The translations under genes were made by a program, and so were the position numbers. From Pararhizobium mangrovi (lineage in GTDB: Bacteria; Pseudomonadota; Alphaproteobacteria; Rhizobiales; Rhizobiaceae), in the NCBI RefSeq assembly GCF_006516965.1, contig NZ_VHLH01000006.1:62001-126000 (forward strand): a DNA stretch of 64,000 bases. The letters run 5' to 3'. Of this stretch, positions 1-9,345 are shown one piece after another. Every line of letters begins with the position of its first letter. The stretch's first letter is position 1. A model generated the notes under the pieces. That model ran no database searches. It saw only the letters and a program-made list of their open reading frames with translations, and was not told the DNA's origin.

Positions 1-2
1 AA

Positions 3-131
3 CACGGGATCGGCCTTTTGAAGGTGAAGGAGATCAAGGATTACCGAAGCGCGGTCGAAGAGGATCTGAACGCACGCATCAAGCGCGCGATCGATCCGCA
101 GAACCTGATGAACCCGGAAAAGTTCATCTAG
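3..131 (+). CDS. FAD-linked oxidase, C-terminal fragment (partial)
   Basis: Only the last 42 codons are in the window. The reading frame enters at base 3 and ends at the TAG at 129-131. The peptide starts HGIGLLKVKEI and ends DPQNLMNPEKFI. This is the C-terminal signature of the glycolate oxidase GlcD / D-lactate dehydrogenase / D-2-hydroxyglutarate dehydrogenase group of FAD-binding oxidases, where the HGIG stretch sits near the flavin and the DP..IMNPGK motif ends the protein. The exact substrate cannot be told from this piece. The stop codon abuts a palindromic intergenic repeat. Confidence 0.75.
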   Translation, partial: HGIGLLKVKEIKDYRSAVEEDLNARIKRAIDPQNLMNPEKFI

Positions 132-233
132 AGCATTTCCAGCCAAAGCGGGATCGCTTTGGCGTTGGATAATGCGACAAAACAAAAAGCTGGAGCATTT
201 CTTGTGAACCAGAGTTCACCGAAAATGCTCCAG
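131..233. repeat. Rhizobiales-type two-hairpin palindromic repeat
   Basis: Two hairpins in tandem fill the gap after the FAD oxidase. The first has an 8-bp perfect stem, CCAAAGCG (143-150) and CGCTTTGG (155-162), with a GGAT loop. The second has an 11-bp perfect outer stem, CTGGAGCATTT (190-200) and AAATGCTCCAG (223-233), enclosing an inner 6-bp stem, GTGAAC (204-209) and GTTCAC (214-219). The arrangement (GAGCATTT start, a GACAAAACAAAAAGCTGGAGC-like middle, second hairpin) resembles the dispersed intergenic palindromes common in rhizobial genomes. It may also act as a transcript end; no T-run follows. No second copy was seen in the window. Confidence 0.65.
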
Positions 234-318
234 CCGACCGGCGGCTTCCGCGATCCCGAACGCTGCGGCGCGAACTCGCGCCCGGCGGCCATTTCTCGTC
301 AACGTCCGGAGTCTCGCC

Positions 319-1197
319 ATGAGCGATGCGACCCCTCTCGTCACCGCGTTTCACGACCCCGATACCTTCTCCAACCAGTACGTCATCGCCTGCCCGGCGA
401 CGAAGCGCTGCGCCATCATCGATCCCGTTCTCGACTTCGACGCGAAGGCCGGCGCGACCGCGACGACGCAGGCCGATTCGCTGCTTGCCCATGTCGAGAA
501 GGAAGGGCTGACGATCGAGTGGATCCTCGACACCCATCCGCATGCGGACCACATCTCCGCGGCCGCCTACCTGAAGGAAAGGACCGGAGCGCCGATGGCG
601 ATCGGCGAGAAGGTCGTCGAGGTGCAGGAACTCTGGAAGGCGATCTACAACCGGCCGGACTTTCCCGCCGACGGATCGCAATGGGACCGGCTCTTTGCCG
701 AAGGCGACACGTTCACGATCGGCGATCTCGACGCGAAGGTCCTGTTCTCGCCCGGCCACACCCTTGCTTCGATCACCTACGTCATCGGTGATGCCGCCTT
801 CGTCCACGATACGCTCTTCATGCCGGACGGTGGCACGGCGCGGGCGGACTTTCCCGGCGCAAGTGCAAGCCGCCTCTGGAACTCGATCCAGGACATCATG
901 GCGCTACCGGACGCGACGCGCATCTTTACCGGACACGACTACCAGCCGAACGGTCGCGAGCCGAGATGGGAGTCGACCGTGGGCGAACAGCGCGCCACGA
1001 ACATCCATCTGACGAAAGCCGAAGACGAGGCCGCCTTCGTGGCGCTGCGTGAGGCGCGCGATCGGACTCTGCCGATGCCGAGGCTTATCCTGCATGCCCT
1101 GCAGGTGAACATGAACGGCGGCCGGCTGCCCGAGCCCGAGGATAACGGAATGCGCTACCTCAAATTTCCGCTCGATGCGCTTTCGCGTTCCTCATGA
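319..1197 (+). CDS. MBL-fold metallo-hydrolase (ETHE1/Blh-like)
   Basis: A 292-aa metallo-beta-lactamase-fold protein. The metal motif THPHADH is at about residues 72-78. Further ligand regions are SPGHTLASI, HDTLFMPDGGTARADFPG and the C-terminal TGHDYQP. The GTARADFPGAS stretch is typical of the ETHE1 persulfide dioxygenase / Blh (beta-lactamase-hydrolase-like) branch rather than classical glyoxalase II. That suggests a mononuclear-iron enzyme oxidising glutathione persulfide or a related role in sulfide stress, but the substrate is inferred. Cytoplasmic, no signal peptide. It converges on the aspartate aminotransferase gene. Confidence 0.8.
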   Translation: MSDATPLVTAFHDPDTFSNQYVIACPATKRCAIIDPVLDFDAKAGATATTQADSLLAHVEKEGLTIEWILDTHPHADHISAAAYLKERTGAPMAIGEKVVEVQELWKAIYNRPDFPADGSQWDRLFAEGDTFTIGDLDAKVLFSPGHTLASITYVIGDAAFVHDTLFMPDGGTARADFPGASASRLWNSIQDIMALPDATRIFTGHDYQPNGREPRWESTVGEQRATNIHLTKAEDEAAFVALREARDRTLPMPRLILHALQVNMNGGRLPEPEDNGMRYLKFPLDALSRSS

Positions 1198-1199
1198 CG

Positions 1200-1229
1200 A
1201 AAAAAGCCGCCCTCTTTCCCGAGAGCGGC
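1200..1229 (-). terminator. intrinsic terminator of the aspartate aminotransferase gene
   Basis: Read leftward, a stem GCCGCTCT...GGGCGGC (1206-1229, with a short bulge) is followed by six T (A-run at 1200-1205 on the plus strand). It lies 25 bp past the stop codon at 1255. It could also slow transcription coming from the convergent hydrolase gene. Confidence 0.65.
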
Positions 1230-1254
1230 CCCTGCGAATGATGGCGCGGCAGTC

Positions 1255-2931
<1,677 letters not shown>

Positions 2932-3147
2932 ATGGCCGAGACTGGCACGGTTAAATTCTTCAACAACGAGAAGGGGTTTGGTTTCATCAAACCCGACAAC
3001 GGCGGATCGGACATATTCGTCCATATTTCCGCCGTTCAGGCTTCGGGGCTTCCCGGCTTGGAAGAAAACCAGAAAGTGAGCTTCGAGACCGAGCCCGACC
3101 GGCGCGGCAAGGGACCGAAGGCGGTCAACCTCTCGATCGCTCCCTGA
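2932..3147 (+). CDS. cold-shock domain protein (CspA family)
   Basis: A 71-aa single cold-shock domain (OB fold) that binds single-stranded RNA/DNA and melts RNA secondary structure. RNP1 appears as KGFGFI (residues 14-19) and RNP2 as DIFVHI (about 28-33). The N terminus [11 protein letters not shown] is the usual family start. Length matches stand-alone Csp proteins of alphaproteobacteria. Monocistronic: a long leader precedes it and a perfect 14-bp hairpin follows its stop by 18 bp. Confidence 0.93.
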   Translation: MAETGTVKFFNNEKGFGFIKPDNGGSDIFVHISAVQASGLPGLEENQKVSFETEPDRRGKGPKAVNLSIAP

Positions 3148-3165
3148 ACGGTTCGAAGACGGCGA

Positions 3166-3200
3166 CGGATGGAGCCGGCCGTTCGAGCCGGCTCCATCCG
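3166..3200 (+). terminator. strong hairpin after the cold-shock gene
   Basis: A perfect 14-bp inverted repeat, CGGATGGAGCCGGC (3166-3179) and GCCGGCTCCATCCG (3187-3200), with a 7-nt loop. There is no T-run after it, so it is either a non-canonical terminator or an mRNA 3' stabiliser. Confidence 0.55.
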
Positions 3201-3353
3201 CCGTTCCGCAGTCACAGCATGTAGAAGCTCGGGCGGCCGGACCGATACGCGGGCCCGACCTTTACCGAACGTGCCGACCGGTCCGCCGGATACCGGGACT
3301 TGCCACCCGGCACGAACGGCAAAGCGGATGATCCGGCGGTCGATCCTCCGGCA

Positions 3354-3397
3354 AGAAATAGCATTCAGCCTGCGTTCAGCATGCACACGCTATTTCT
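3354..3397. promoter_or_regulatory. inverted repeat plus 11-nt direct repeat upstream of BA14K gene
   Basis: A 9-bp perfect inverted repeat, AGAAATAGC (3354-3362) and GCTATTTCT (3389-3397), encloses two TTCAGC hexamers at 3364-3369 and 3375-3380, spaced exactly 11 nt start to start. Direct repeats one helical turn apart are typical of OmpR-family response-regulator sites. Which regulator binds is not known from the sequence. Confidence 0.35.
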
Positions 3398-3462
3398 CGA
3401 GTATTGAGGAAGCGCCGTTGCTTTCCCAACCGGCAAAGTCGCCATGCGCTAGGAGGCGCATC

Positions 3463-3870
3463 ATGAAAAACCTGGTCAAAGCATTCGTTCTGTCTGCGGC
3501 CGTCGCTGCGACCGCTCTGGTTCCGCTTTCGAGCGCGCAGGCGCGCGATTGGCACCACCACCGGTATTACTATCATCACCATAATGACGGTCTTGCCCTC
3601 GGTGCGCTCGGCCTTGCCACCGGCGCCATCATCGGCGGCGCCATCGCCAGCGATCGCCCGCGCACCTATTACGAGGTCGACCCTCCGGTCCGCTACTATC
3701 GCGAGCGCCCGGTGGAGGTCTATCGTCCGGCACCCGTCTATACGAGTTCCATCCAGCCCTGGACGAACGCCTGGTACAACTACTGCGAAAACCGCTACCG
3801 TAGCTTCGACGCACGTTCGGGTACGTTCCGTGGTTACGATGGTCAGAATCACTTCTGCGTAGCGAACTGA
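3463..3870 (+). CDS. BA14K-family exported protein
   Basis: A 135-aa protein that starts at the ATG preceded by AGGAGG, with a clear signal peptide (MKNLVKAF, then a hydrophobic core ending in SSAQARD, cleavage near residue 29). A His/Tyr-rich stretch follows, then a glycine-rich hydrophobic segment (GALGLATGAIIGGAIAS), then the C-terminal module PWTNAWYNYCENRYRSFD...GYDG....FC. The CxxRYRSFDxxSGTFxGYDG pattern is the hallmark of the Brucella 14-kDa immunoreactive antigen (BA14K) family, found in Rhizobiales envelopes. Lectin-like activity is reported for the Brucella member; the role here is unknown. Monocistronic, with its own terminator. Confidence 0.85.
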   Translation: MKNLVKAFVLSAAVAATALVPLSSAQARDWHHHRYYYHHHNDGLALGALGLATGAIIGGAIASDRPRTYYEVDPPVRYYRERPVEVYRPAPVYTSSIQPWTNAWYNYCENRYRSFDARSGTFRGYDGQNHFCVAN

Positions 3871-3904
3871 TGAGCGCATGCCGCTTGACGTCAGGTCATT
3901 CGTT

Positions 3905-3937
3905 TTAAAAAAGGCCGGCGAAATGCCGGCCCTTTTT
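3905..3937. terminator. bidirectional intrinsic terminator
   Basis: Stem GGCCGGC (3913-3919) and GCCGGCC (3925-3931) with a 5-nt loop, flanked by AAAAAA on the left and TTTTT on the right. It works in both directions: for the BA14K gene rightward and for the metallo-hydrolase at 4000-4647 leftward. Confidence 0.85.
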
Positions 3938-3999
3938 CGATCCCCATCGATGAAGCGGTATGGGTTGCCCCCGGCCGCGACCCCAAGTGTATGCCGGTG

Positions 4000-4647
4000 C
4001 TAGAGACCCTTTAGGAAAGGGTTGGAGCGGCGTTCCTCGCCGATCGTGCTTCCGGGACCGTGGCCGCAGATGAAGCCGAAATCGTCTCCGAGCGGCAGGA
4101 CCTTGTCCCGGATCGACGCGAGAAGCGTCTCGTGGTCGCCGCCCGGCAGATCGGTGCGGCCGATCGAACCGTTGAAGAGGACGTCGCCCAGATGCGCGAA
4201 GTTCTGCGCCCGATCCACGAAGACGACATGACCAGGCGCATGGCCCGGACAGTGAAGCACGTCGAAGGTGTGATCGCCGATCGAAAGGGTATCGCCTTCT
4301 TCGAGCCAGCGATCCGGCACGACGTTCCGGAACGTCCCTTCGAGGCCGAACATGCGCGCCTGTTCCTCGAGCCCCTCGAGAAGCTGCCGGTCGGCCTCGT
4401 GCGGCCCGACGATCTCGACATCGAGTGCGGCCTTCAGGTCGACGGCACCTCCGGCATGGTCGATATGGCCATGGGTAAGCCAGATCGCCTCGATCGTCAG
4501 GCCGTTCTCGGCAAGCGTCTGCGTGATGATTTCGACATCGCCGCCGGGATCGACGACGACCCCGCGCTTCGTCTCGGGAACGAAGAGGACGGCGCAATTC
4601 TGCTGGAAGGGCGTGACCGGGATGATGCCGGCCTGGAGCTTGGTCAT
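4000..4647 (-). CDS. MBL-fold metallo-hydrolase (YcbL/glyoxalase II-like)
   Basis: A 215-aa metallo-beta-lactamase-fold protein with the di-metal motif THGHIDH at residues 58-64 and later ligand regions CPGHAPGHV, LGDVLFNGSIGRTDLPGG and CGHGPGSTIGEER. It is shorter than full glyoxalase II (about 255 aa) because it lacks the C-terminal substrate domain. That matches the YcbL-type hydroxyacylglutathione hydrolase-like group. Cytoplasmic. A thioester substrate is likely but not proven. It follows ilvE on the same strand, separated by a hairpin. Confidence 0.85.
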   Translation of the reverse strand: MTKLQAGIIPVTPFQQNCAVLFVPETKRGVVVDPGGDVEIITQTLAENGLTIEAIWLTHGHIDHAGGAVDLKAALDVEIVGPHEADRQLLEGLEEQARMFGLEGTFRNVVPDRWLEEGDTLSIGDHTFDVLHCPGHAPGHVVFVDRAQNFAHLGDVLFNGSIGRTDLPGGDHETLLASIRDKVLPLGDDFGFICGHGPGSTIGEERRSNPFLKGL

Positions 4648-4735
4648 GGTTCCTCCGAAGCGAACCGGACGGCGCTGGCGAACGTGCCCGTCCCTGCCGC
4701 GCGTCTACCGCGCCGCTCCCGCGCGATCAAGCAAA

Positions 4736-4757
4736 CGGGCGCCAGTCCCGGCGCCCG
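4736..4757 (-). terminator. probable terminator of ilvE
   Basis: Perfect 8-bp stem CGGGCGCC (4736-4743) and GGCGCCCG (4750-4757) with a 6-nt loop. Read leftward it is followed by TTTGCTT, a weak T-tract. It lies 29 bp past the ilvE stop. Confidence 0.5.
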
Positions 4758-4785
4758 CCGTTCGATCATTGCGCCTGACGACCGG

Positions 4786-5676
4786 CTATTCCGCCGCTGC
4801 ACGCTCGGGCTGCACCGTGCTCATGTAGTCGTTCATGAGCTGCGAGGTGATCTCGCCGACGTTGAAGCGGTACGGGCCGATCTCGGAAACGGGCGTCACC
4901 TCGGCGGCCGTACCGGTAAGGAAGCACTGCTCGAAGCCATCCATCTCTTCCGGCATGATGACGCGTTCGATCACCTCGATGCCGCGGCGCCTGGCGAGCG
5001 CGATGACGGTGCGTCGAGTGATGCCGTCGAGGAAGCAGTCCGGGGTCGGCGTATGCAACGCGCCGTCCTTGACGAAGAACACGTTGGCGCCGGTGGCTTC
5101 GGCCACCTGCCCGCGCCAGTCGAGCATCAGCGCGTCGGCATAGCCCTTGTCCTCGGCGGCGTGCTTGGAAAGCGTGCAGATCATGTAGAGGCCGGAAGCC
5201 TTCGACTTGGAAGGCGCCGTCTTCGGATCCGGCCGGCGATATTCGGCCAGGTCGAGACGAATGCCCTTCAGCCGTTCTTCCGGCTTGAAGTAGCTCGGCC
5301 AGTCCCAGATCGCGATCGCGCAGTTGATGCTGTTGTTCTGGGCCGAGACGCCCATCATCTCGCTGCCGCGCCAGGCGATCGGTCGGACATAGGCGTCCGT
5401 CAGTCCCTGCCGGGAGAGGAGCGTATTGCACGCCTCCTCGATCGTCTCGGGCGAATAGGGAATGGTGAAGCCCAGAATCTTCGCCGAATCGTGCAGGCGC
5501 CGGGTATGCTCGTCGAGCTTGAAGATGCGCCCGCCATAGGCGCGCTCGCCCTCGAACACCGCGCTCGCATAGTGCAGACCATGCGTGAGTACGTGCACCT
5601 TCGCATCCTTCGCCGCGACGAATTCGCCGTTGAACCAGATTTCGCCATCGAGTTGATCGAAAGGAACGGATGCCAT
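4786..5676 (-). CDS. ilvE: branched-chain amino acid aminotransferase
   Basis: A 296-aa class IV (fold type IV) aminotransferase. It catalyses the last step of Leu, Ile and Val synthesis and the first of their breakdown. Visible landmarks are the N-terminal THGLHYASAVFEG motif (31-43), the region KASGLYM holding the probable PLP lysine K159, and the cofactor-phosphate loop EATGANVFFV. Length is usual for the D-amino-acid-transaminase-like IlvE of alphaproteobacteria. It diverges from the marR-like gene, with about 240 bp between that probably contains both promoters. Confidence 0.9.
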   Translation of the reverse strand: MASVPFDQLDGEIWFNGEFVAAKDAKVHVLTHGLHYASAVFEGERAYGGRIFKLDEHTRRLHDSAKILGFTIPYSPETIEEACNTLLSRQGLTDAYVRPIAWRGSEMMGVSAQNNSINCAIAIWDWPSYFKPEERLKGIRLDLAEYRRPDPKTAPSKSKASGLYMICTLSKHAAEDKGYADALMLDWRGQVAEATGANVFFVKDGALHTPTPDCFLDGITRRTVIALARRRGIEVIERVIMPEEMDGFEQCFLTGTAAEVTPVSEIGPYRFNVGEITSQLMNDYMSTVQPERAAAE

Positions 5677-5917
5677 TTGCTTTTTCCTCCGGCGCGGCGA
5701 GCGCCTTGCTGGTGCATTATGAAGCAGTGTCCGGTCGACTTGAAAGAAGGGTCGGCGTGCGGGCTGTCTGCGGTGAAGAGCGGGGCAAAAACGGGGCCGG
5801 ACCGATCGAAGACCGAAGGGTCGCGGCGCAGGCTCGTGCCCGCCGACAGTCGGGATCTAGCAATCCCGACAAAATATGTCAATATCACTGACGTATTTGA
5901 AAGGAACGATCGTTCGA

Positions 5918-6394
5918 ATGGAATCGAAGGCAACAAAACATCGCGAACCGGAGATCGTGGTCGAGCCCATGGTCGGCGACGTTCCGATCGACTTCGAACT
6001 CATCGAGTTGTTCTTCTTCGCCTATCGCGACTTTACCGGCGATGCCGACGCGATGCTTGCCGAACTCGATTTCGGGCGGGCTCACCACCGGGTCGTCCAC
6101 TTCGTCAACCGCCAGCCAGGCATGACCGTCGCGGATCTCCTGGACACCTTGAAGATCACCAAGCAGAGCCTTGCGCGCGTGCTGAGACAATTGATCGAGC
6201 GCGGCTACGTTCATCAGGTGGCGGGGCCCGTCGACCGCCGGCAGCGCCAGCTCTATCCCACGCGCCGGGGGCGCGATCTCGCCGTGGCGCTTGCCGACGT
6301 CCAGTCCCGGCGCATTGCGGCCGCCATGGGCTGCGAGGCAGAAGACCGCGCTCGCATCGAACGGTTCCTTCGTGCCATGATCGATCCGCAATGA
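5918..6394 (+). CDS. MarR-family transcriptional regulator (PetP-like)
   Basis: A 158-aa winged-helix regulator. The MarR core covers roughly residues 25-140: the recognition region reads ADLLDTLKITKQSLARVLRQ and the wing is VDRRQRQLYPT, where the DxRxR motif is diagnostic. The start at 5918 is chosen because AAAGGA lies upstream at normal spacing; an in-frame ATG at 5876 is possible. It sits just before an OmpR-type response regulator and a histidine kinase. The MarR plus response-regulator pair resembles PetP-PetR of Rhodobacter. The signal is unknown. Confidence 0.82.
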   Translation: MESKATKHREPEIVVEPMVGDVPIDFELIELFFFAYRDFTGDADAMLAELDFGRAHHRVVHFVNRQPGMTVADLLDTLKITKQSLARVLRQLIERGYVHQVAGPVDRRQRQLYPTRRGRDLAVALADVQSRRIAAAMGCEAEDRARIERFLRAMIDPQ

Positions 6395-6431
6395 GCGAGC
6401 CATACAGCCGGACGAGGATGAGGCTTATCCG

Positions 6432-7157
6432 ATGAACGCGCCAGAAACGAAGATCGAAACCCGGACCGCGGCCCATTACGATAATGCCGCGCATCTTCTC
6501 GTCGTCGACGACGACACGCGCATCCGCGAGCTCCTGAACCGCTACCTGAAGGAACAGGGCTTTCGGGTCACGGTCGCCTCGGAAGCGGCCGAAGCGCGGC
6601 GCAAGCTCGCCGGGCTCGACTTCGACCTGCTGATCATCGACGTGATGATGCCGGGCGAAAGCGGCCTTGCGCTCACCAAAGGGCTGCGTGAAATCAAGGA
6701 CGTACCGATCCTCATCCTCACCGCGCTTGCCGAGGCGGAAGCGCGCGTGGAGGGTCTGGAAGCCGGCGCGGACGACTATCTGCCGAAGCCCTTCAACCCG
6801 CGCGAACTGATGCTGCGCATCAACAACATCCTGCGCCGCGGCGGCCCGCCGGCCGAGCCGAAGGTGGAGCAGATCGTCTTCGGTCCCTACACCTTCGCGA
6901 TCGCCAAGCGCGAACTGAAACGCGGGACCGAGACGGTGCGGCTGACGGACCGCGAGCGCGAGATCATGGTGATGTTCGCCGAACGCGCCGGCGACACGAT
7001 CCCCCGGCACGAACTCGTATCCGGCGATACCGAAGTCGGCGAGCGCACGATCGACGTGCAGATCAACCGCTTGAGGCGCAAGATCGAGGCGGATCCGGCA
7101 AACCCGATCTGGCTGCAGACGGTACGCGGCATCGGCTACCGGCTGAGCGTGGAGTAA
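6432..7157 (+). CDS. OmpR-family response regulator (PetR-like)
   Basis: A 241-aa two-component response regulator. The receiver domain occupies about residues 20-135: acidic pocket VVDDDTR, phospho-acceptor D70 in LLIIDVMMPG, and K in YLPKPFNPREL. The C-terminal winged helix ends with the usual TVRGIGYRLS. It lies 37 bp after the marR-like gene and 67 bp before the kinase, so the three are probably one operon. By family it is a DNA-binding activator or repressor; the regulon cannot be read here. Confidence 0.9.
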   Translation: MNAPETKIETRTAAHYDNAAHLLVVDDDTRIRELLNRYLKEQGFRVTVASEAAEARRKLAGLDFDLLIIDVMMPGESGLALTKGLREIKDVPILILTALAEAEARVEGLEAGADDYLPKPFNPRELMLRINNILRRGGPPAEPKVEQIVFGPYTFAIAKRELKRGTETVRLTDREREIMVMFAERAGDTIPRHELVSGDTEVGERTIDVQINRLRRKIEADPANPIWLQTVRGIGYRLSVE

Positions 7158-7224
7158 CGAGCGCGAAACCGACCCCGGCGGGAATGCCGAAAGGGCGCGG
7201 AACGCGGGCGAAGGCGAAGACCCG

Positions 7225-8616
7225 ATGGTCACATTCGAAGGCATGCGCCGCCAGAACGAACGCGAACGACCCGCCGCGCGGGGCCTGCGCCAGTTCGGCC
7301 CGTGGCTGAGGCGGCGGTTGCCGACGGGTCTCTACGCCCGTTCGCTCCTCATCATCATCATTCCGATGGTGCTCCTGCAGTCGGTGGTCGCCTTCGTCTT
7401 CATGGAGCGGCATTGGCAAACGGTCACGCATCGCCTGTCGACCGCCGTCGTGCGCGACATCGCCGGCATCATCGACGTGATGGAAAGCTACCCGCAGGGC
7501 GCCAATTACGACGCGATCACGCGCATCGCCCGCGATCGGCTCGATCTCAACGTTTCCGTCGACCCGCCCGCCGAATTGCCGCCGCCGCGGCCCAAACCCT
7601 TCTTTTCGATCCTCGACCAGGCGCTGAGCGAGGAGATCGCCAAGCAGATCGACCTGCCCTTCTGGATCGACACGGTCGGCAATTCCAATCTCGTCGAGAT
7701 CCGCATCCAGCTGCCGAGCAAGCGTATCCTGCGCGTCTTCGCCAAGCGCAGCCAGGCCTACGCCTCGAACACGCACATCTTCCTCATGTGGATGGTCGGC
7801 ACGTCGCTTGTGCTGCTCGGCATCGCGATCCTGTTCCTGCGCGGCCAGATCCGACCAATCCTCGCGCTCGCGCGTGCGGCGGAAAGCTTCGGCAAGGGCC
7901 AGCCGACGCCAGAGGACTTTCGCCCGCGCGGCGCCGACGAGATCCGCAGGGCCGGCATGGCCTTCATCAAGATGCGCGAGCGTATCGAAAAATCGATCGA
8001 CCAGCGCACCGCCATGCTTTCCGGCGTCAGCCACGATCTGCGCACCGTGCTCACCCGTTTCCGCCTGCAGCTCGCCATGTCGGGCGATTCCCCGGAGATC
8101 GAGCAGCTCACCCACGACGTCGACGAGATGCAGTCGATGCTCGAAGGGTATCTTTCCTTCGCGCGCAACGCGGCGGAGGAGGACGTCGGATCGCTCGACC
8201 TCGCCCGGCTTCTCAACAAGATCGAATGCGATGCCAAGGTGCACGACAAGATCCTGTCGACGAGCCTCGAGGGATCGCCGACGATCATGGTGCGCCCGAA
8301 GTCGTTCACCCGGCTCGTGACGAACCTTTCGTCGAACGCGATGCGCTACGCCGACATGGTGGAAATCCGCGCCCAACACGACGAACGCGCGCTCACCATC
8401 GTCATCGACGACGACGGCCCCGGCATTCCGCCGGACGCGCGCGAGGACGTCTTCAAGCCGTTCTATCGCCTCGATCAGGCCCGCAATCTCGACCAGAGCG
8501 GCACCGGTCTCGGCCTTTCGATCGCACGCGACATCGCACGCGGCCATGGCGGCGACGTTTCGCTTTCCGACAGCCCGCATGGCGGCCTGCGCGCGACGAT
8601 CCGCGTTCCAGCGTGA
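7225..8616 (+). CDS. EnvZ-like sensor histidine kinase
   Basis: A 463-aa membrane kinase. The first membrane segment is near residues 40-60, a periplasmic sensor loop of roughly 120 residues contains a proline-rich PPAELPPPRPKP stretch, and the second membrane segment (about 178-200) leads into HAMP. The H-box is SGVSHDLRTVLTR with H270, followed by the N-box NLSSNAMRYA, G1 DDDGPGIP and G2 GTGLGLSIARDIARGHGG. It is the cognate partner of the response regulator just upstream. The ATG chosen gives a basic cytoplasmic N terminus of about 35 residues. Confidence 0.9.
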   Translation: MVTFEGMRRQNERERPAARGLRQFGPWLRRRLPTGLYARSLLIIIIPMVLLQSVVAFVFMERHWQTVTHRLSTAVVRDIAGIIDVMESYPQGANYDAITRIARDRLDLNVSVDPPAELPPPRPKPFFSILDQALSEEIAKQIDLPFWIDTVGNSNLVEIRIQLPSKRILRVFAKRSQAYASNTHIFLMWMVGTSLVLLGIAILFLRGQIRPILALARAAESFGKGQPTPEDFRPRGADEIRRAGMAFIKMRERIEKSIDQRTAMLSGVSHDLRTVLTRFRLQLAMSGDSPEIEQLTHDVDEMQSMLEGYLSFARNAAEEDVGSLDLARLLNKIECDAKVHDKILSTSLEGSPTIMVRPKSFTRLVTNLSSNAMRYADMVEIRAQHDERALTIVIDDDGPGIPPDAREDVFKPFYRLDQARNLDQSGTGLGLSIARDIARGHGGDVSLSDSPHGGLRATIRVPA

Positions 8617-8659
8617 CGAACCCCGCGTTCCGGCTTCGGCTTTCGCCGCGGCCGATGCA

Positions 8660-8684
8660 GGAACTGCTAACCGCGCGGTTCGTT
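8660..8684 (+). promoter_or_regulatory. EcfG-type general stress promoter
   Basis: GGAAC (8660-8664), exactly 16 nt, then CGTT (8681-8684). This matches the alphaproteobacterial EcfG consensus (GGAAC-N16/17-CGTT) completely. It ends 28 bp before the DUF2188 gene. Confidence 0.7.
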
Positions 8685-8712
8685 TCCCCATTGAATTCTT
8701 GGGAGAACGCGC

Positions 8713-8964
8713 ATGGCACGCATCACCTATCATATCGTCGAGCACGACGAGGGATGGGCCTACCGGCTGGACGACGTCTATTCGGAACCCTACCCCACAC
8801 ACGACATGGCGCTGCAGGCTGCCATGCAAGCGGCAGCCGAGCACGAGGAAGCCGATACCGGCGAAACGACCATCCGCTATCAGGATGCCGAAGGCGTGTG
8901 GCGGGAGGAAAGTGCGAACGGCACGGACCGTCCGGAGGCCGACGTCGCCGACGACGCCCGGTAG
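8713..8964 (+). CDS. DUF2188 domain protein, probable stress protein
   Basis: An 83-aa cytoplasmic protein. The first 60 residues (ITYHIVEHDEGWAYRLDD, then regular alternation ending in TIRYQDAEGVWREE) match the DUF2188 pattern: a short beta-alpha-beta fold that starts with a W-containing strand and ends in Q..DG-like turns. The tail is acidic. The preceding GGGAGAA is a good ribosome site. A perfect EcfG-type promoter lies directly upstream, so expression under general stress is likely. Molecular function is unknown. Confidence 0.8.
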   Translation: MARITYHIVEHDEGWAYRLDDVYSEPYPTHDMALQAAMQAAAEHEEADTGETTIRYQDAEGVWREESANGTDRPEADVADDAR

Positions 8965-8980
8965 CCGCCACTTCGCAGCG

Positions 8981-9322
8981 CTATTGCAGGCGTTCGCCGT
9001 TCGGGACCGGCTGGTCGCAGTTCGCAAGCACGATCGCGCCATCGCCATCGGCGAACCCGAGCGTGAGGACCTGCGACATGAACGGGCCGATCTGGCGCGG
9101 GGGAAAATTGACGACGGCAATCACCTGCCTGCCGATCAACGCCTCGGGCTCGTAGTGGCGCGTGATCTGAGCGGAGGAGCGCTTCGTCCCGATCGTCTCG
9201 CCGAAATCGATCGTCAGCTTGATCGCCGGCTTGCGCGCTTCGGGAAACGGGGCCGCATCGACGACGGTGCCGACACGGATGTCCACCTTCTCGAAATCGG
9301 AAAACTCGATCGTATCACTCAT
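8981..9322 (-). CDS. csaA: tRNA-binding domain protein CsaA
   Basis: A 113-aa stand-alone tRNA-binding (OB-fold) domain, as in CsaA. Visible features are the opening FEKVDIRVGTVVDAAPFPEA, the middle KLTIDFGE.IGTKRSSAQIT, and the conserved RQVIAVVNFPPRQIGPFMS segment that shapes the groove. CsaA is a dimer reported to act as an export-linked chaperone and to bind tRNA. Length matches the family. The gene runs leftward and converges on the DUF2188 gene, 16 bp apart; it lies 23 bp after proC and may be transcribed with it. Confidence 0.9.
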   Translation of the reverse strand: MSDTIEFSDFEKVDIRVGTVVDAAPFPEARKPAIKLTIDFGETIGTKRSSAQITRHYEPEALIGRQVIAVVNFPPRQIGPFMSQVLTLGFADGDGAIVLANCDQPVPNGERLQ

Positions 9323-9345
9323 GCCCGTTCCCTGGCTTGGCTACT

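Noticed and set aside
3166-3200. Attachment-site-like inverted repeat
   Set aside because: It is a perfect hairpin just after a short gene and no integrase or direct repeat is nearby, so a transcript end is the simpler reading.
4060-6435. A 791-codon rightward open frame
   Set aside because: It runs antisense through the metallo-hydrolase and ilvE and out of frame through the MarR gene. Long antisense frames are expected at this GC content; the sense genes have clear motifs.
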